Assembly (NCBI GenBank): GCA_013824165.1
Contig: PNNH01000006.1
Location: 1-52,575, forward strand
Length of the DNA stretch: 52,575 nt
Reading direction: 5' to 3'
From: Methylibium sp.
GTDB lineage: Bacteria; Pseudomonadota; Gammaproteobacteria; Burkholderiales; Burkholderiaceae_C
This document shows positions 40,893 through 49,767 of this stretch, piece after piece. The translations under genes were made by a program, and so were the position numbers. Numbering within the stretch: position 1 is the first letter of the stretch; the number at the start of each line of letters is the position of its first letter. The notes beneath the pieces were generated by a model. That model ran no database searches, was not told the DNA's origin, and saw nothing but the letters and a program-made list of their open reading frames with translations.

Positions 40893-41519
40893 ATGGCAAA
40901 AGTCTCTTTTCGTGAACAGGTGTTGCAGGCCCGCGAGGACGCGATCGTTGCGTCGGTCAACCGATTGCTGGCCGAAAAGGGCTTTGATCTGATGACGGTC
41001 GACGAGGTGGTGGCCGATGTCGGCATTGCCAAGGCCAGCCTCTACAAGCACTTCACGTCAAAGGAAGAACTGGCCGCCGCCGCGATGGTGCGGGTGCTGG
41101 AGCGTGCGCTGGCTGAGCTGGAGCGGCTGCGTACCCTGCCTGGACTCAGCGCACTGGAGCGCCTCAAGGCCGTCGCGCGGTGGACCATGCAAGTGCAGCT
41201 GGCTGGCGAGATGCCGTCCCTGCCCGCGCAGAATTCCAGCCTGCGGGCGGCGCTGGTGGCGCACAAGGTCTATATGGACCGGCTGCTGACCCTCAGCGAC
41301 GAGTTGGGCGAGTGGATCGGCGAAGCGCAGGAAAAGGGGCAGTTGAGCCCCAGCCTGCCGCCGGAGCTGGTGCTCTACACCTTGTTTGCCCGTGCCTGCG
41401 ACCCGGTGCTGGGTCTGTTGAAGGCCGGCGGGCAGTACAGCGACGAGCAGATCATTGAGATGCTGTTGGGCACCTGTTTTGACGGCCTGACCGCGGCTTC
41501 CCTGGCTGCCAAGCATTGA
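40893..41519 (+). CDS. TetR-family transcriptional regulator divergent from FAS1 genes
   Basis: A 208-residue TetR protein. The HTH is clear (AIVASVNRLLAEKGFDLMTVDEVVADVGIAKASLYKHFTSKEELAAA, residues ~15-62). The C-terminal domain resembles TetR_C subfamilies (LVAHKVYMDRLLTLSDELGEWIGEAQEKGQL). TAGAAT at 40880-40885 is a good -10 element close to the ATG at 40893, so the message would be nearly leaderless. It probably represses the fasciclin genes through the palindrome at 40785-40802; the inducer is unknown. Confidence 0.92.
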   Translation: MAKVSFREQVLQAREDAIVASVNRLLAEKGFDLMTVDEVVADVGIAKASLYKHFTSKEELAAAAMVRVLERALAELERLRTLPGLSALERLKAVARWTMQVQLAGEMPSLPAQNSSLRAALVAHKVYMDRLLTLSDELGEWIGEAQEKGQLSPSLPPELVLYTLFARACDPVLGLLKAGGQYSDEQIIEMLLGTCFDGLTAASLAAKH

Positions 41520-41603
41520 GGCCGGACTCGGGCTGGTGCTGCCCGTCTATTAGCGGCGGCTTATTTAATTAGAATCGTGGCTCACCCTTCAGCCGACCGC
41601 CCT

Positions 41604-42287
41604 ATGAGCACCACGCACCGCATCGCCCCCAGCATCCTCTCGGCCGACTTCGCCCGCCTGGGCGAGGAAGTGCGCAACGTGCTGGCTGCCGGCGCCGACT
41701 GGATCCACTTCGACGTGATGGACAACCATTACGTGCCCAACCTGACCTTCGGCCCGATGGTGTGCGAGGCGCTGAAGAAGCATGCGGTGAAGCCGGACGG
41801 CACGCCCGCACCGATCGATGTGCACCTGATGGTGCAGCCGGTGGACAGCCTGGCCCAGGCCTTCTGCAAGGCGGGCGCCGACCTGGTGAGCTTCCATCCC
41901 GAAGCCAGCGCCCATGTGGACCGCACCCTGCAGCTGATCAAGGCCGAGGGCTGCCAGGCCGGTCTGGTGTTCAACCCGGGCACGCCGCTGGATGTGCTGG
42001 AGTGGGTGATCGACAAGGTCGACCTGGTGCTGATCATGAGCGTCAACCCGGGCTTCGGCGGCCAGAGCTTCATCCCCAGCGCGCTGAGGAAGCTGGAGGC
42101 GGCCCGCAAGATCATCGACAAGAGCGGCCGCGACATCCGCCTGGAGATCGACGGCGGCGTCAAGGTCGACAACATCCGCCAGATCGCCGACGCCGGCGCC
42201 GACACCTTTGTGGCCGGCTCGGCCATCTTCGGCAAGTCCGACTACAAAGCCGTGATCGACGCGATGCGGGCCGAGCTGGCGCGCTGA
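41604..42287 (+). CDS. rpe: Ribulose-phosphate 3-epimerase
   Basis: A 227-residue TIM-barrel epimerase interconverting ribulose-5-phosphate and xylulose-5-phosphate. Hallmarks: [64 protein letters not shown] and [11 protein letters not shown]. Metal and catalytic His/Asp residues are all present. The ATG at 41604 fits family N-termini. TAGAAT at 41570-41575 is a likely -10 element. It starts a run of plus-strand genes, with the tyrosine phosphatase gene 15 bases downstream. Confidence 0.96.
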   Translation: MSTTHRIAPSILSADFARLGEEVRNVLAAGADWIHFDVMDNHYVPNLTFGPMVCEALKKHAVKPDGTPAPIDVHLMVQPVDSLAQAFCKAGADLVSFHPEASAHVDRTLQLIKAEGCQAGLVFNPGTPLDVLEWVIDKVDLVLIMSVNPGFGGQSFIPSALRKLEAARKIIDKSGRDIRLEIDGGVKVDNIRQIADAGADTFVAGSAIFGKSDYKAVIDAMRAELAR

Positions 42288-42302
42288 AGCCGCGCCGCGG
42301 CA

Positions 42303-42755
42303 ATGCCTTCGATCCTGCTGGTCTGCACGGCCAATATCTGCCGCTCGCCGATGGGCGAGGCTTTGCTGCGCGCGCGCCTAGCCGGGCTGGCTGAGCTGCA
42401 GTCCTGCGGCACCCATGCGGCCTCGCGCGGCGAACCCATCGATCCGCGCGCGGCGGCCGCGCTGGCGCGGCGGGATCTGAGCCTGCCCAAGCGCTGGCGC
42501 TCGCGCCGGGTGCAGGCCGAGAGCCTGGGCGGTTTCGACATGATCCTGGCGATGGACCATGACAATCTGCGCGCGCTGCGCCAGATCTGCCCGTCGGACC
42601 TACAGGACCGCGTGCAGCTGTTCATGGACCGGGTGCCCGGACACGTCGGGGAGGAAGTGCCCGACCCCTATTTCGGCGCGCCGCAGGGCTTCGACAACGT
42701 GCTGGACCTGCTGGAGCTCGGCGCGCGCGCGATTGCCCAGGGCCTGCGGCGCTGA
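42303..42755 (+). CDS. Low-molecular-weight protein-tyrosine phosphatase
   Basis: A 150-residue LMW-PTP. The P-loop CTANICRS contains nucleophile C8 and R14, and the general acid D121 is in VPDPYFG. The intervening helical part (SRGEPIDPRAAAALARRDL, MDHDNLRAL) is normal. It dephosphorylates protein tyrosines or arsenate-like substrates; no exopolysaccharide kinase gene is near. It is 15 bases after rpe and 14 before the LysE gene, so probably one transcript. Confidence 0.94.
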   Translation: MPSILLVCTANICRSPMGEALLRARLAGLAELQSCGTHAASRGEPIDPRAAAALARRDLSLPKRWRSRRVQAESLGGFDMILAMDHDNLRALRQICPSDLQDRVQLFMDRVPGHVGEEVPDPYFGAPQGFDNVLDLLELGARAIAQGLRR

Positions 42756-42769
42756 ACGGGGCTGCCGCG

Positions 42770-43357
42770 ATGGACGTGCTGGCGCTGGCCACCTATGCCT
42801 TCGCGATGTGCATCACGCCCGGCCCCAATGTGCTGATGGTCACCGCCTCGGGCGCTGCCCATGGCTATCGCGCCAGCCTGCCGCATCTACTGGGTGCCAG
42901 CCTGGGCACGGGTGTGCAGACGGTGCTGGTCAGCCTGGGGCTGGCCGCCTTGTTCGCGCGCCATCCGCAGCTGCATCAGCTGCTGCTCTGGGTCGGCTGC
43001 GCCTACCTGCTGTGGCTGGGCTGGCGCCTGGTGGGCGCCGCGGCCCTGCAGGATCGGCCTGCCGGGCCGCCGCTGGTTTTCGGCCAGGCACTGGCCTTGC
43101 AAGCCCTCAATCCCAAGGCCTGGATGATGGCCTTGACGACGGCCAGCCTGTTCCTGCCCACGGAGCCGCAGGGCCCGGGGCCGGCGCTCTTGCTGGGCGC
43201 CGTGATGGCGGCGGTCAACTTCCCCAGCCTGAGCCTGTGGGCCTTGTTCGGCAGCGCACTGCGAGGCTGGCTGAAGACTGCGCGCTGGCGCCGGGCCTTC
43301 AATGCGCTGATGGCCCTGCTGCTGCTGCTGACGGTCGTCCAGATGCTGTTGTCCTGA
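42770..43357 (+). CDS. LysE-family amino-acid exporter
   Basis: A 195-residue inner-membrane exporter with about six helices. The N-terminus YAFAMCITPGPNVLMVTASGAAHGYRASLPH contains the family's conserved PGPN, and ALQALNPKAWMMALTTA has the NPK motif. LysE/RhtB proteins export amino acids or derivatives such as homoserine lactones; the substrate here is unknown. It follows the LMW-PTP gene closely. Length is slightly under the usual ~205 residues. Confidence 0.92.
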   Translation: MDVLALATYAFAMCITPGPNVLMVTASGAAHGYRASLPHLLGASLGTGVQTVLVSLGLAALFARHPQLHQLLLWVGCAYLLWLGWRLVGAAALQDRPAGPPLVFGQALALQALNPKAWMMALTTASLFLPTEPQGPGPALLLGAVMAAVNFPSLSLWALFGSALRGWLKTARWRRAFNALMALLLLLTVVQMLLS

Positions 43358-43416
43358 GCGCGAAGCCCGGCATTTCCCCCTGTCCCATTCATAGAGGACA
43401 GGGTTAAGCTCGTTAC

Positions 43417-44844
43417 ATGCAGATACGCACCAAGCTCACCCTCAACCTGCTGGTGCAGGTGCTGCTGGTGGCGCTGGTGGTGGCGGCGCTGCTGCATCTG
43501 GCCCAGACCTACAAGACGCTGGAAGAAGCCCAATGGCGGCATTTCGAGGGGCACAAGCTGGCCTCCGAGCTGCATCAGAGCGTCAATGAAGCCACGCAGA
43601 TGGCGCGTCTGTATGTGGTGGGGCGTCGGCCTGAGCACGCGCGTTTTTTCCGCGAGATCGAACGCATGCGCGATGGCGAGCAGCCGCGCCCAGCCGACTA
43701 TGACGCCCTGCACTGGGACCTGGTGTTGGGTGGCCGGGAGCTCGCGGACGTCCGGCCGGTGCCAGCCCAGGCGCTGATGGACCGCATCCGGACCGCCGGT
43801 TTTTCGGAGGCCGAGCTGGCCTTGCTGGACGAAGCGCGGCGCCGGGCCGCGGAGCTATTGCAGGTCGAGGTCCATGCGGTGGCGCTGGCGTCGTCCGGCG
43901 TGGAGGCCCAGCGGGCTTCAGCGTTGGACATGCTGCACAACACCACCTACCTGCAGATGCGCGCGGCGACGCTGGAGCCGGTGCGACAGTTCATGCGAGA
44001 GGCCGGGCAGCGGCTGACGGCCGAGCGCGAGCGGGCCGCCAACGCGGCCCGCGATGCCAGCTGGCTGGCCGCGGGCGCGCTGTTCCTGCTCGCGCTGCAC
44101 GCCCTGTTCTCGACCTTCAACCTGGACCGTTCGGTGCGTGTGCCCATGGCTGTGCTGCGCGAGTGGGCCCAGACGGTGCGCGCCGGACGGCTGGACCGCC
44201 GCACCCGGCTGGAGGGCCGCAGCGAGTTTGGCGAACTGTCCTCGGTGATCGATCAGATGGCCGATTCGGTGGAGCGCAATCTCGGCGAGCTCCGCGAGGA
44301 AGTGCTGCGCCGCACGCGTGCAGAGGAAGTGGTGCGGCATCTGGCCAACCACGATGCGCTGACGGGGCTGCCCTCGCTGCGCCTGCTGCACGACCGGCTG
44401 GAGCGCGCGATGGCGCGGGCCCAGCGCGAAGGGCAGGGCGTGGCGGTGCTGTTCGTCGATCTGAACGGTTTCAAGCCGATCAACGACCGCTGGGGTCATG
44501 AGTCAGGTGACGCCGTGCTGAAGGCGGTGGCGCAGCGCCTGCAGGGCGGCGTGCGCGATGCCGATACCGTGGGCCGCATCGGCGGCGACGAATTTCTCGT
44601 CGTCCTGCCCGATGTCGCCACGTTGGAAACCGCCACCCAGGTGCGCGACAAGCTCGACGCCGCGTTGCGCGAGCCGGTCTATCTGCCCGGGCCGCAGACC
44701 CTGGTGGGCCTGTCGGCCGCGATCGGCATTGCGCTGTTCCCCGCCATGGCGAGCGACATGACCACCCTGCTGCGCCTGGCCGACGAAGACATGTACCGCA
44801 TCAAGGCGATACAGAAGGCATCGGGCTCAGCGCCCCAGCGCTAG
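43417..44844 (+). CDS. HAMP-GGDEF diguanylate cyclase
   Basis: A 475-residue membrane cyclase. Transmembrane helices at about 8-30 and 211-230 enclose a helical periplasmic sensor region (~31-210). HAMP domain ~232-285 (SVRVPMAVLREWAQTVRAGRLDRR). The GGDEF domain follows, with GGDEF at 389-393 and inhibitory RDAD site at 380-383, five residues before it. It makes c-di-GMP. ATG 43417 lies after a 59-base gap. Its 3' end overlaps the convergent psuG by 18 bases. Confidence 0.94.
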   Translation: MQIRTKLTLNLLVQVLLVALVVAALLHLAQTYKTLEEAQWRHFEGHKLASELHQSVNEATQMARLYVVGRRPEHARFFREIERMRDGEQPRPADYDALHWDLVLGGRELADVRPVPAQALMDRIRTAGFSEAELALLDEARRRAAELLQVEVHAVALASSGVEAQRASALDMLHNTTYLQMRAATLEPVRQFMREAGQRLTAERERAANAARDASWLAAGALFLLALHALFSTFNLDRSVRVPMAVLREWAQTVRAGRLDRRTRLEGRSEFGELSSVIDQMADSVERNLGELREEVLRRTRAEEVVRHLANHDALTGLPSLRLLHDRLERAMARAQREGQGVAVLFVDLNGFKPINDRWGHESGDAVLKAVAQRLQGGVRDADTVGRIGGDEFLVVLPDVATLETATQVRDKLDAALREPVYLPGPQTLVGLSAAIGIALFPAMASDMTTLLRLADEDMYRIKAIQKASGSAPQR

Positions 44845-45750
44845 CGCCAGGCGTGCGCCGGCGCGCGCGTTGTGCTTGACCAGTGCGATATTGGTGGTCA
44901 GGCTTCGGCCCTCGGTCAAGGCCTTGATGCGGGCCAGCAGATAGGGCGTTACTGACTTGCCGCTGATGCCTTGCGCGGCCGCTTCGCGCAGCGCCTGCTC
45001 GGTGATCGCGTCGATCTCGGCGCGCGGCATCGCGTCGGTTTCCGGCACCGGGTTGGAAATCACCACGCCGCCGGCCAGGCCCAGCGCCCACTTGGTTTGC
45101 AGGAAGCGCGCCTGCTGGTCCGCGTCATCGATGCGGAAGTCGGCCTTGAAGCCCGAGTCCGGCGTGTAGAAGGCGGCGAAGTTGTCCTGCCCGATGGCCA
45201 ACACCGGCACGCCCTGGGTCTCAAGGTACTCCAACGTCAGCCCTATATCGAGGATGGACTTGGCACCAGCGCAGACCACCGCCACCGAAGTCCGCGCCAG
45301 CTCCTGCAGATCGGCCGAGATATCGAACGAGGTCTCGGCGCCGCGGTGCACACCGCCGATGCCGCCGGTGACGAAGACGCGGATGCCGGCCAGTGCTGCA
45401 CAGATCATCGTGGCCGCCACCGTGGTGGCGCCGATCCTGCCCGTGGCGATCACATAGGGCAGATCGCGCCGGCTGACCTTCATCGCCTCGGGCGACTGGC
45501 CCAGCAGTTCCAGCTCAGCCTCGGACAGGCCGATGCGGATCTTGCCGCCCAGCACCGCGATGGTGGCCGGCACGGCGCCGCCGGCACGGATGATCTGCTC
45601 TACCTCGCGTGCGGTCTGCACGTTCTGCGGGTAGGGCATGCCGTGCGAAATGATGGTGGACTCCAGCGCGACGATGGGCTGGCCGGCGGCGCGTGCCGCT
45701 GCCACTTCGGCGGAGAACTCAAGGAAATCGGAGAGGGCGTGAGTGTTCAT
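44827..45750 (-). CDS. psuG: Pseudouridine-5'-phosphate glycosidase
   Basis: A 307-residue PsuG that cleaves pseudouridine 5'-phosphate to uracil and ribose 5-phosphate. Hallmarks: PIVALESTIISHGMPYPQN (with catalytic E30), VPATIAVLGGKIRIGLS, TTVAATMICAALAGIRVFVTGGIGGVHRGAE, and SILDIGLTLEYLETQGVPV. Length matches E. coli PsuG. It lies 10 bases downstream of psuK on the same strand, forming a psuK-psuG operon for recycling pseudouridine from RNA turnover. Its 3' end overlaps the convergent cyclase gene. Confidence 0.96.
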   Translation of the reverse strand: MNTHALSDFLEFSAEVAAARAAGQPIVALESTIISHGMPYPQNVQTAREVEQIIRAGGAVPATIAVLGGKIRIGLSEAELELLGQSPEAMKVSRRDLPYVIATGRIGATTVAATMICAALAGIRVFVTGGIGGVHRGAETSFDISADLQELARTSVAVVCAGAKSILDIGLTLEYLETQGVPVLAIGQDNFAAFYTPDSGFKADFRIDDADQQARFLQTKWALGLAGGVVISNPVPETDAMPRAEIDAITEQALREAAAQGISGKSVTPYLLARIKALTEGRSLTTNIALVKHNARAGARLALALGR

Positions 45751-45760
45751 GTCGCGGCTT

Positions 45761-46885
45761 TCATCGGGAAACTTGTGGGTCCTGCAGCAGGGCAGGGCTG
45801 AGTTCGGCGCTGACGCTGGCCTCGGTCTGCAAGGTCAGCGCCGACAGGCGCAGGCCCAGGCGGCAGGCCAGGGTCAGGTCTTGCGGGTCGCGGTGCAGCG
45901 AGGCACACACGCCGGCCGAGAAGGCGTCGCCCGCGCCGCTGACGTCGCGCACCTGCACGGCCTCGGCCGGCAGATGCACCAGGTCTTCTTCTTCGTCATC
46001 GCTGCTGCAGTAGACGCCCGCAGCACCGGCGGTGACCACCAGCTGGCGCAGGCCGCGCGCGCGCAGCGCGCCAAGCGCGCTGCGCCGCGTGGCTGCGCTG
46101 GTCAGCGGCTGGCCGCCGACCAGCGCCTGCAGCTCGGCCTCATTCAGGATCAGGCATTGCGCGCCGCTCAGGTCCTGCGGCAGGCGTTCCATCTTCGGCA
46201 CCGACACCGCCACCAGCACCAACGGCGTACCGTGCTGGCGCGCTTCGTCGATCAGGAAGGCGATGGTGTCGGCACCCAGATTCAGATCGGCCACCAGCAA
46301 GGCGGCATCGGCGCGCTGCGGCGCGGCCAGCTGCAGGAACTCTGGCGTCAGCTGCTCGATCAGGGCCATCTGCGCCAGCGCCAACATCAGCTCGCCATCG
46401 GCGTCCAGCACCGCGGTGTAGCTGCCGGTTGCGGCACCGCTGGCACGCAGGCTGCCGCGCGTGTCGATGCGTAGCTGCGCCGCCTGCTCCAGCAGCGCGT
46501 GGCCGGCCGCGTCGTCGCCAAAGGCACTCAGCAGCCGCGTGGGCAGCCCCAAGCGCGCCAGGTTTTCAGCGATGTTGCGGGCCACGCCGCCCGGGGTTTC
46601 GCTCTGGCGTGCCGGGTTCGAGCTGTGCAAGTGCAGCGGCCCCAGGCTTTGCAGCTTGCGGTCCAGATTGGCGCCGCCGATGCAGACCAGCGGCGCCTGC
46701 TGCGGCAGCACATAGGCGCGGCCCAGCAGCCGGCGTTCGCGCGTCAGGCTGGCGATATGGCCGGCCACCGCCGAGCGCGACAGGCCCAGGCGCTCGCCCA
46801 GCTCCTGCTGGCTGATGAAGGGGTTGGCGCGGATCAGCGCGAGCAACTGCTCCTTCTTGGAGCTGGGTGCGGAATATTCAGACAT
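45761..46885 (-). CDS. psuK: Pseudouridine kinase with N-terminal winged-helix domain (PfkB family)
   Basis: A 374-residue fusion. Residues 1-60 are a winged helix-turn-helix (KEQLLALIRANPFISQQELGERLGLSRSAVAGHIASLTRERRLLGRAYVL); the remainder is a PfkB/ribokinase-fold kinase (CIGGANLDRKLQ, GGVARNIAENLARLG, and the ATP/anion site DVSGAGDAFSAGV). It phosphorylates pseudouridine for PsuG. The DNA-binding domain suggests autoregulation: a 16-bp-arm perfect palindrome covers the promoter and start codon. The message seems nearly leaderless. Similar HTH-PfkB kinases exist beside psuG in other bacteria. Confidence 0.93.
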   Translation of the reverse strand: MSEYSAPSSKKEQLLALIRANPFISQQELGERLGLSRSAVAGHIASLTRERRLLGRAYVLPQQAPLVCIGGANLDRKLQSLGPLHLHSSNPARQSETPGGVARNIAENLARLGLPTRLLSAFGDDAAGHALLEQAAQLRIDTRGSLRASGAATGSYTAVLDADGELMLALAQMALIEQLTPEFLQLAAPQRADAALLVADLNLGADTIAFLIDEARQHGTPLVLVAVSVPKMERLPQDLSGAQCLILNEAELQALVGGQPLTSAATRRSALGALRARGLRQLVVTAGAAGVYCSSDDEEEDLVHLPAEAVQVRDVSGAGDAFSAGVCASLHRDPQDLTLACRLGLRLSALTLQTEASVSAELSPALLQDPQVSR

Positions 46886-46921
46886 TTGTCCGTAGTGTAG
46901 GACAAATGTCTGAATGTGTCT
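46876..46921 (-). promoter_or_regulatory. 40-bp perfect palindrome over the psuK promoter and start codon
   Basis: ATTCAGACATTTGTCC (46876-46891) and its exact reverse complement (46900-46915) flank GTAGTGTA. On the minus strand TACACT (46894-46899) is a -10 element lying exactly between the arms, with CAGACA 17 bp upstream (46917-46922) as -35. The predicted start site is one or two bases before the ATG at 46885, which lies inside the downstream arm. Protein bound to either arm would block transcription; the RNA could also hide the start codon. Confidence 0.8.
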
Positions 46922-46937
46922 GATCGTCGCACCGGCG

Positions 46938-47723
46938 TTAGCGGCCTTCCAGACTGTCGAGCCAGCGCCCGATCTGCTCGATCACCCAGGCGCCATCGTC
47001 CAGCGTCAGGTCGTGGCCGGCACTGGGGTGCAAGGCGTGACGGCCCTGCCAGGCGGCGGCGATGCGCTGCGAGCAGACTGGATCGACCAGGCGATCTCCC
47101 GCGCCAGCCAGCACAAGCAAGGACTGGCTGGGTCCTGTTTGCGGCGCCCTGAAGCGCGCGGCAGCCAGCAGCTGGCGCAAGAGGTTGAGCCGCTGCACCG
47201 GCCTGGCCTGCTGCAGGGCACACCAGTGCTGCAGCAGGGCGGCGTTTAGCGGACGCTGTGCGCTGCTCAGTGCCAGCGCCTGGCTCTCGCGCCACTGCAG
47301 GCTGGGGCTGATCAGGGCGCTCAGCAGGCGCAGCAGCGCCACGGGGCGCATGCGCTGATGCCAGCGGCTCAGGCCGCGCAGGCTGGAGCTCATCAACACA
47401 AGCGCGGCAATCTCATCGGGGTAGCGGCAGGCCCAGTCCAGCGCCACCATGCCGCCCATCGACAGGCACAGCAGATGGACCGGCCCGGTCTGGCCTTGCG
47501 CCCGCAGCGCGGTGCGGCAGTGCTCAGTCATGGCGGCGATCTGCGCGGGGCTGGTCTGCCGGTGCAAGACGCCGTTGCCGGGCAGGTCCAGCAGCAGAAC
47601 CCGGTCCTGCGGGCGCCCTGCCTGAAGCTGGGCGGGGAAGTCGCCCCAATGGCCACTCTCGCGGCCCAGGCCGCGCAGCAGCAGCCAGCTGCGTTGCGGC
47701 GGCGTGCTGTTGTTGCTGATCAA
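46938..47723 (-). CDS. Alpha/beta-fold hydrolase
   Basis: A 261-residue alpha/beta hydrolase. LLLRGLGRESGHWGDF begins the oxyanion region, nucleophile S88 is in CLSMGGMVAL, the acid is in LAGAGDRLVDP, and the His is in HPSAGHDLTLDD. The substrate is unknown. Its ATG overlaps the stop of the upstream M14 gene by four bases, so the two are co-translated. It converges on nothing; psuK starts beyond its 3' end on the same strand, 52 bases on. Confidence 0.88.
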   Translation of the reverse strand: MISNNSTPPQRSWLLLRGLGRESGHWGDFPAQLQAGRPQDRVLLLDLPGNGVLHRQTSPAQIAAMTEHCRTALRAQGQTGPVHLLCLSMGGMVALDWACRYPDEIAALVLMSSSLRGLSRWHQRMRPVALLRLLSALISPSLQWRESQALALSSAQRPLNAALLQHWCALQQARPVQRLNLLRQLLAAARFRAPQTGPSQSLLVLAGAGDRLVDPVCSQRIAAAWQGRHALHPSAGHDLTLDDGAWVIEQIGRWLDSLEGR

Positions 47724-48784
47724 TGCGGCCTCCCTCGGTACCAGCGATCCAGTGCTGCTTCATGCGCCTGGGCGCGGGCTTCGCCCTGCGGCAGCCAGCG
47801 CGCGTGGCTGTGAGCGGCGCGGGCGATGAAGTCCAGCCAGCCCAGATGGCGGCGCAGCACGCGCTGCTGGCGGTGCGCGATCTGCGGGTTGAAGATGCCG
47901 GCGCGCGAGAACAGCTGGCGCGGGTTCTTCTTGATCCACAGCCAGGAACCCATCTCCAGTGTCAGCGGCAGGAAGGTGTGCTCGGCGTGATGCGCGCGCG
48001 CTTGCAGGTAGAGATGGTCCCAGAGGTCGCCATGGGTCAGGTAATGGCGGCTTTGCGGTTCCATCACATAGGGGTGGTGCAGCAGGCTGGCGTCCTGGAT
48101 CTGGGCCAGTGCGTAAAGCTCGGCCAGGTGCTCGATCGGCCGGGCGGTGTGCGCGAAGGGAAACCAGATGCGGTCGACGAAGCCGAAGCCCGAATGGCAG
48201 TCCACCGAGATGGCGAAGCGGTGCGGCAGCAGCTGCTCCTGCACGAAACGGCACAGCGTCTCGCTTTCCGTCTGCATCGCTGCGTCCGGCGCGCCGCGGT
48301 ACCAAGGCAAATGCGGGCTCAGCCGCTGGCCGCTGATCATGGCCGGCGCGCGCTCAGCGGCATCCACCGGTGCATTGCGCATCAGGTCCACGCCCTGTGG
48401 ATTGGCGCGCGTGCCCAGCAGCAGGCCGCCCGGGTTGACCAGGGGCAGGAACACCAGCCGCATCGACGCCAGCAACTGATGCAGGCTTTCATCCCACTGC
48501 AATCGCGTCACCAGGCTGTGCAGAAAGGCCAGCACCACATGGCTGCCAATGCGCTCCAGCCCATGCACGCCGCCGAAGTAGCCGACCGCAGGCAGCGCAG
48601 GGTCGGCATTGCCCAGGCTGAAGGCGGTCAGCGGCAAGGTCTGGCCGGCGGCCTCGATGCTGCCCAGCCGATGCACCTCAAGCCAGGGGCTGGCCAGCGA
48701 TGTCAGATGCTGCAAGAGCCGCAACTCCTCGGGCCACCGGGGCTCGGCAGCGGCAGCGGGGCGGGCACGCGGTTGGGTCGGCAT
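47720..48784 (-). CDS. M14-family zinc carboxypeptidase-like protein
   Basis: A 354-residue M14 metallopeptidase-fold protein. Zinc ligands H74 and E77 (GGVHGLERIG) and H197 (SVDCHSGFGF), with general base E277 (LTLEMGSW) all present. The VDLMRN segment corresponds to the substrate-carboxylate region. Similar proteins are annotated as DUF2817 or succinylglutamate-desuccinylase-like; the substrate may be a peptide, amide or ester. No signal peptide, so cytoplasmic. The downstream alpha/beta hydrolase gene overlaps it by four bases. Confidence 0.82.
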   Translation of the reverse strand: MPTQPRARPAAAAEPRWPEELRLLQHLTSLASPWLEVHRLGSIEAAGQTLPLTAFSLGNADPALPAVGYFGGVHGLERIGSHVVLAFLHSLVTRLQWDESLHQLLASMRLVFLPLVNPGGLLLGTRANPQGVDLMRNAPVDAAERAPAMISGQRLSPHLPWYRGAPDAAMQTESETLCRFVQEQLLPHRFAISVDCHSGFGFVDRIWFPFAHTARPIEHLAELYALAQIQDASLLHHPYVMEPQSRHYLTHGDLWDHLYLQARAHHAEHTFLPLTLEMGSWLWIKKNPRQLFSRAGIFNPQIAHRQQRVLRRHLGWLDFIARAAHSHARWLPQGEARAQAHEAALDRWYRGRPH

Positions 48785-48846
48785 GGGCGGACGATAGCGG
48801 CCTTGTGTGCCACAAAGATGTCATCTGCACGCTCTACGCTGCACAG

Positions 48847-48990
48847 ATGGCACCGAACTCCATCCCGCGCCGCGCCGAACGGAGCGCCCGCTTTGCCCAC
48901 CCGCTGTGGCTGGGGCTGGCCATGCTGGCCGGCCTACACGAGTGCATGGCGCTGGCCCGTGCACGCCTCAGGCAGCGTCACCCCGGCTGA
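48847..48990 (+). CDS. Possible 47-residue hydrophobic peptide upstream of gph
   Basis: An open frame from ATG 48847 to TGA 48988-48990 encodes a basic N-terminus, a hydrophobic stretch (HPLWLGLAMLAGLHECMAL) and a basic tail. TACGCT at 48835-48840 could be a -10 element, making the mRNA leaderless, since no Shine-Dalgarno site is visible. It could be a small membrane protein or chance coding. The 281-base gap 48785-49065 holds no other candidate. Confidence 0.3.
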   Translation: MAPNSIPRRAERSARFAHPLWLGLAMLAGLHECMALARARLRQRHPG

Positions 48991-49065
48991 GCCGCTGAGC
49001 CGCGAGGCCGCAGCCTGCAGGACAGCGACGAGAATCGCGCTGTTCTGACTCACGCTGTCCGCCGC

Positions 49066-49767
49066 ATGTCCGCCTCTCTCGAAACCCGTCTTCTGCCCGC
49101 TTCCCTGCTTGCGCGCCCCCAGGCCTTCATCGTCGACCTTGACGGCACGATGGTGGACACGCTGGGCGACTTCGTCGCCGTGCTGGCGCTGGTGCTGGCC
49201 GAGTTGAAGCTGCCAGTGGTCGACCGCGCCTTTGTCGAGCGCACCGTCGGGCGCGGCAGCGAGCATCTGATCCGCTGCACCTTGGCTGAGGTGGGTGGCG
49301 ATGCGGCCTTGTACGAGCAGGCCTGGCAGCGCTACCAGTTTTACTACGCGGCCGAGAACGGCCGGCACTCGGCCACCTATCCGGGTGTGGAGGACGGGCT
49401 GCGGGCGCTGCGCGCGCTAGGCCTGCCGATGGCCTGCCTGACCAACAAGCCCGCCGCGCCGGCGCGTGCGCTGCTGGCGGCCAAAGGCCTGGACGGCTTC
49501 TTCGACAAGGTCTTCGGTGGCGACGATTTTGAGCGCAAGAAGCCCGACCCGCTGCCCTTGCTGAAGACCTGCGAGGCGTTGGGCGTGGCGCCGGCTGGCG
49601 CCTGGATGATCGGCGACTCCAGCAACGACGCGGCTGCGGCCCGCGCGGCTGGTTGCACGGTGGTGCTAGTCAGCTATGGCTATAACCATGGCCAGCCGGT
49701 CAGCGAGGTGGGGGCCGACTTGCTGCTGGACCGGCTGGATCAGCTGCCGGCCCTGGTCCGGGCCTAA
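49066..49767 (+). CDS. gph: Phosphoglycolate phosphatase-type HAD hydrolase
   Basis: A 233-residue HAD phosphatase. Motif I FIVDLDGTMVDT, motif II LTNKPA, motif III lysine in ERKKPDPLPLL, and motif IV MIGDSSNDAAAARAAG are intact. Gph removes phosphoglycolate made during DNA repair. Its place just before trpE matches the rpe-gph-trpE order common in Betaproteobacteria, although here a minus-strand gene lies between. It overlaps that convergent gene by four bases. Confidence 0.92.
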   Translation: MSASLETRLLPASLLARPQAFIVDLDGTMVDTLGDFVAVLALVLAELKLPVVDRAFVERTVGRGSEHLIRCTLAEVGGDAALYEQAWQRYQFYYAAENGRHSATYPGVEDGLRALRALGLPMACLTNKPAAPARALLAAKGLDGFFDKVFGGDDFERKKPDPLPLLKTCEALGVAPAGAWMIGDSSNDAAAARAAGCTVVLVSYGYNHGQPVSEVGADLLLDRLDQLPALVRA

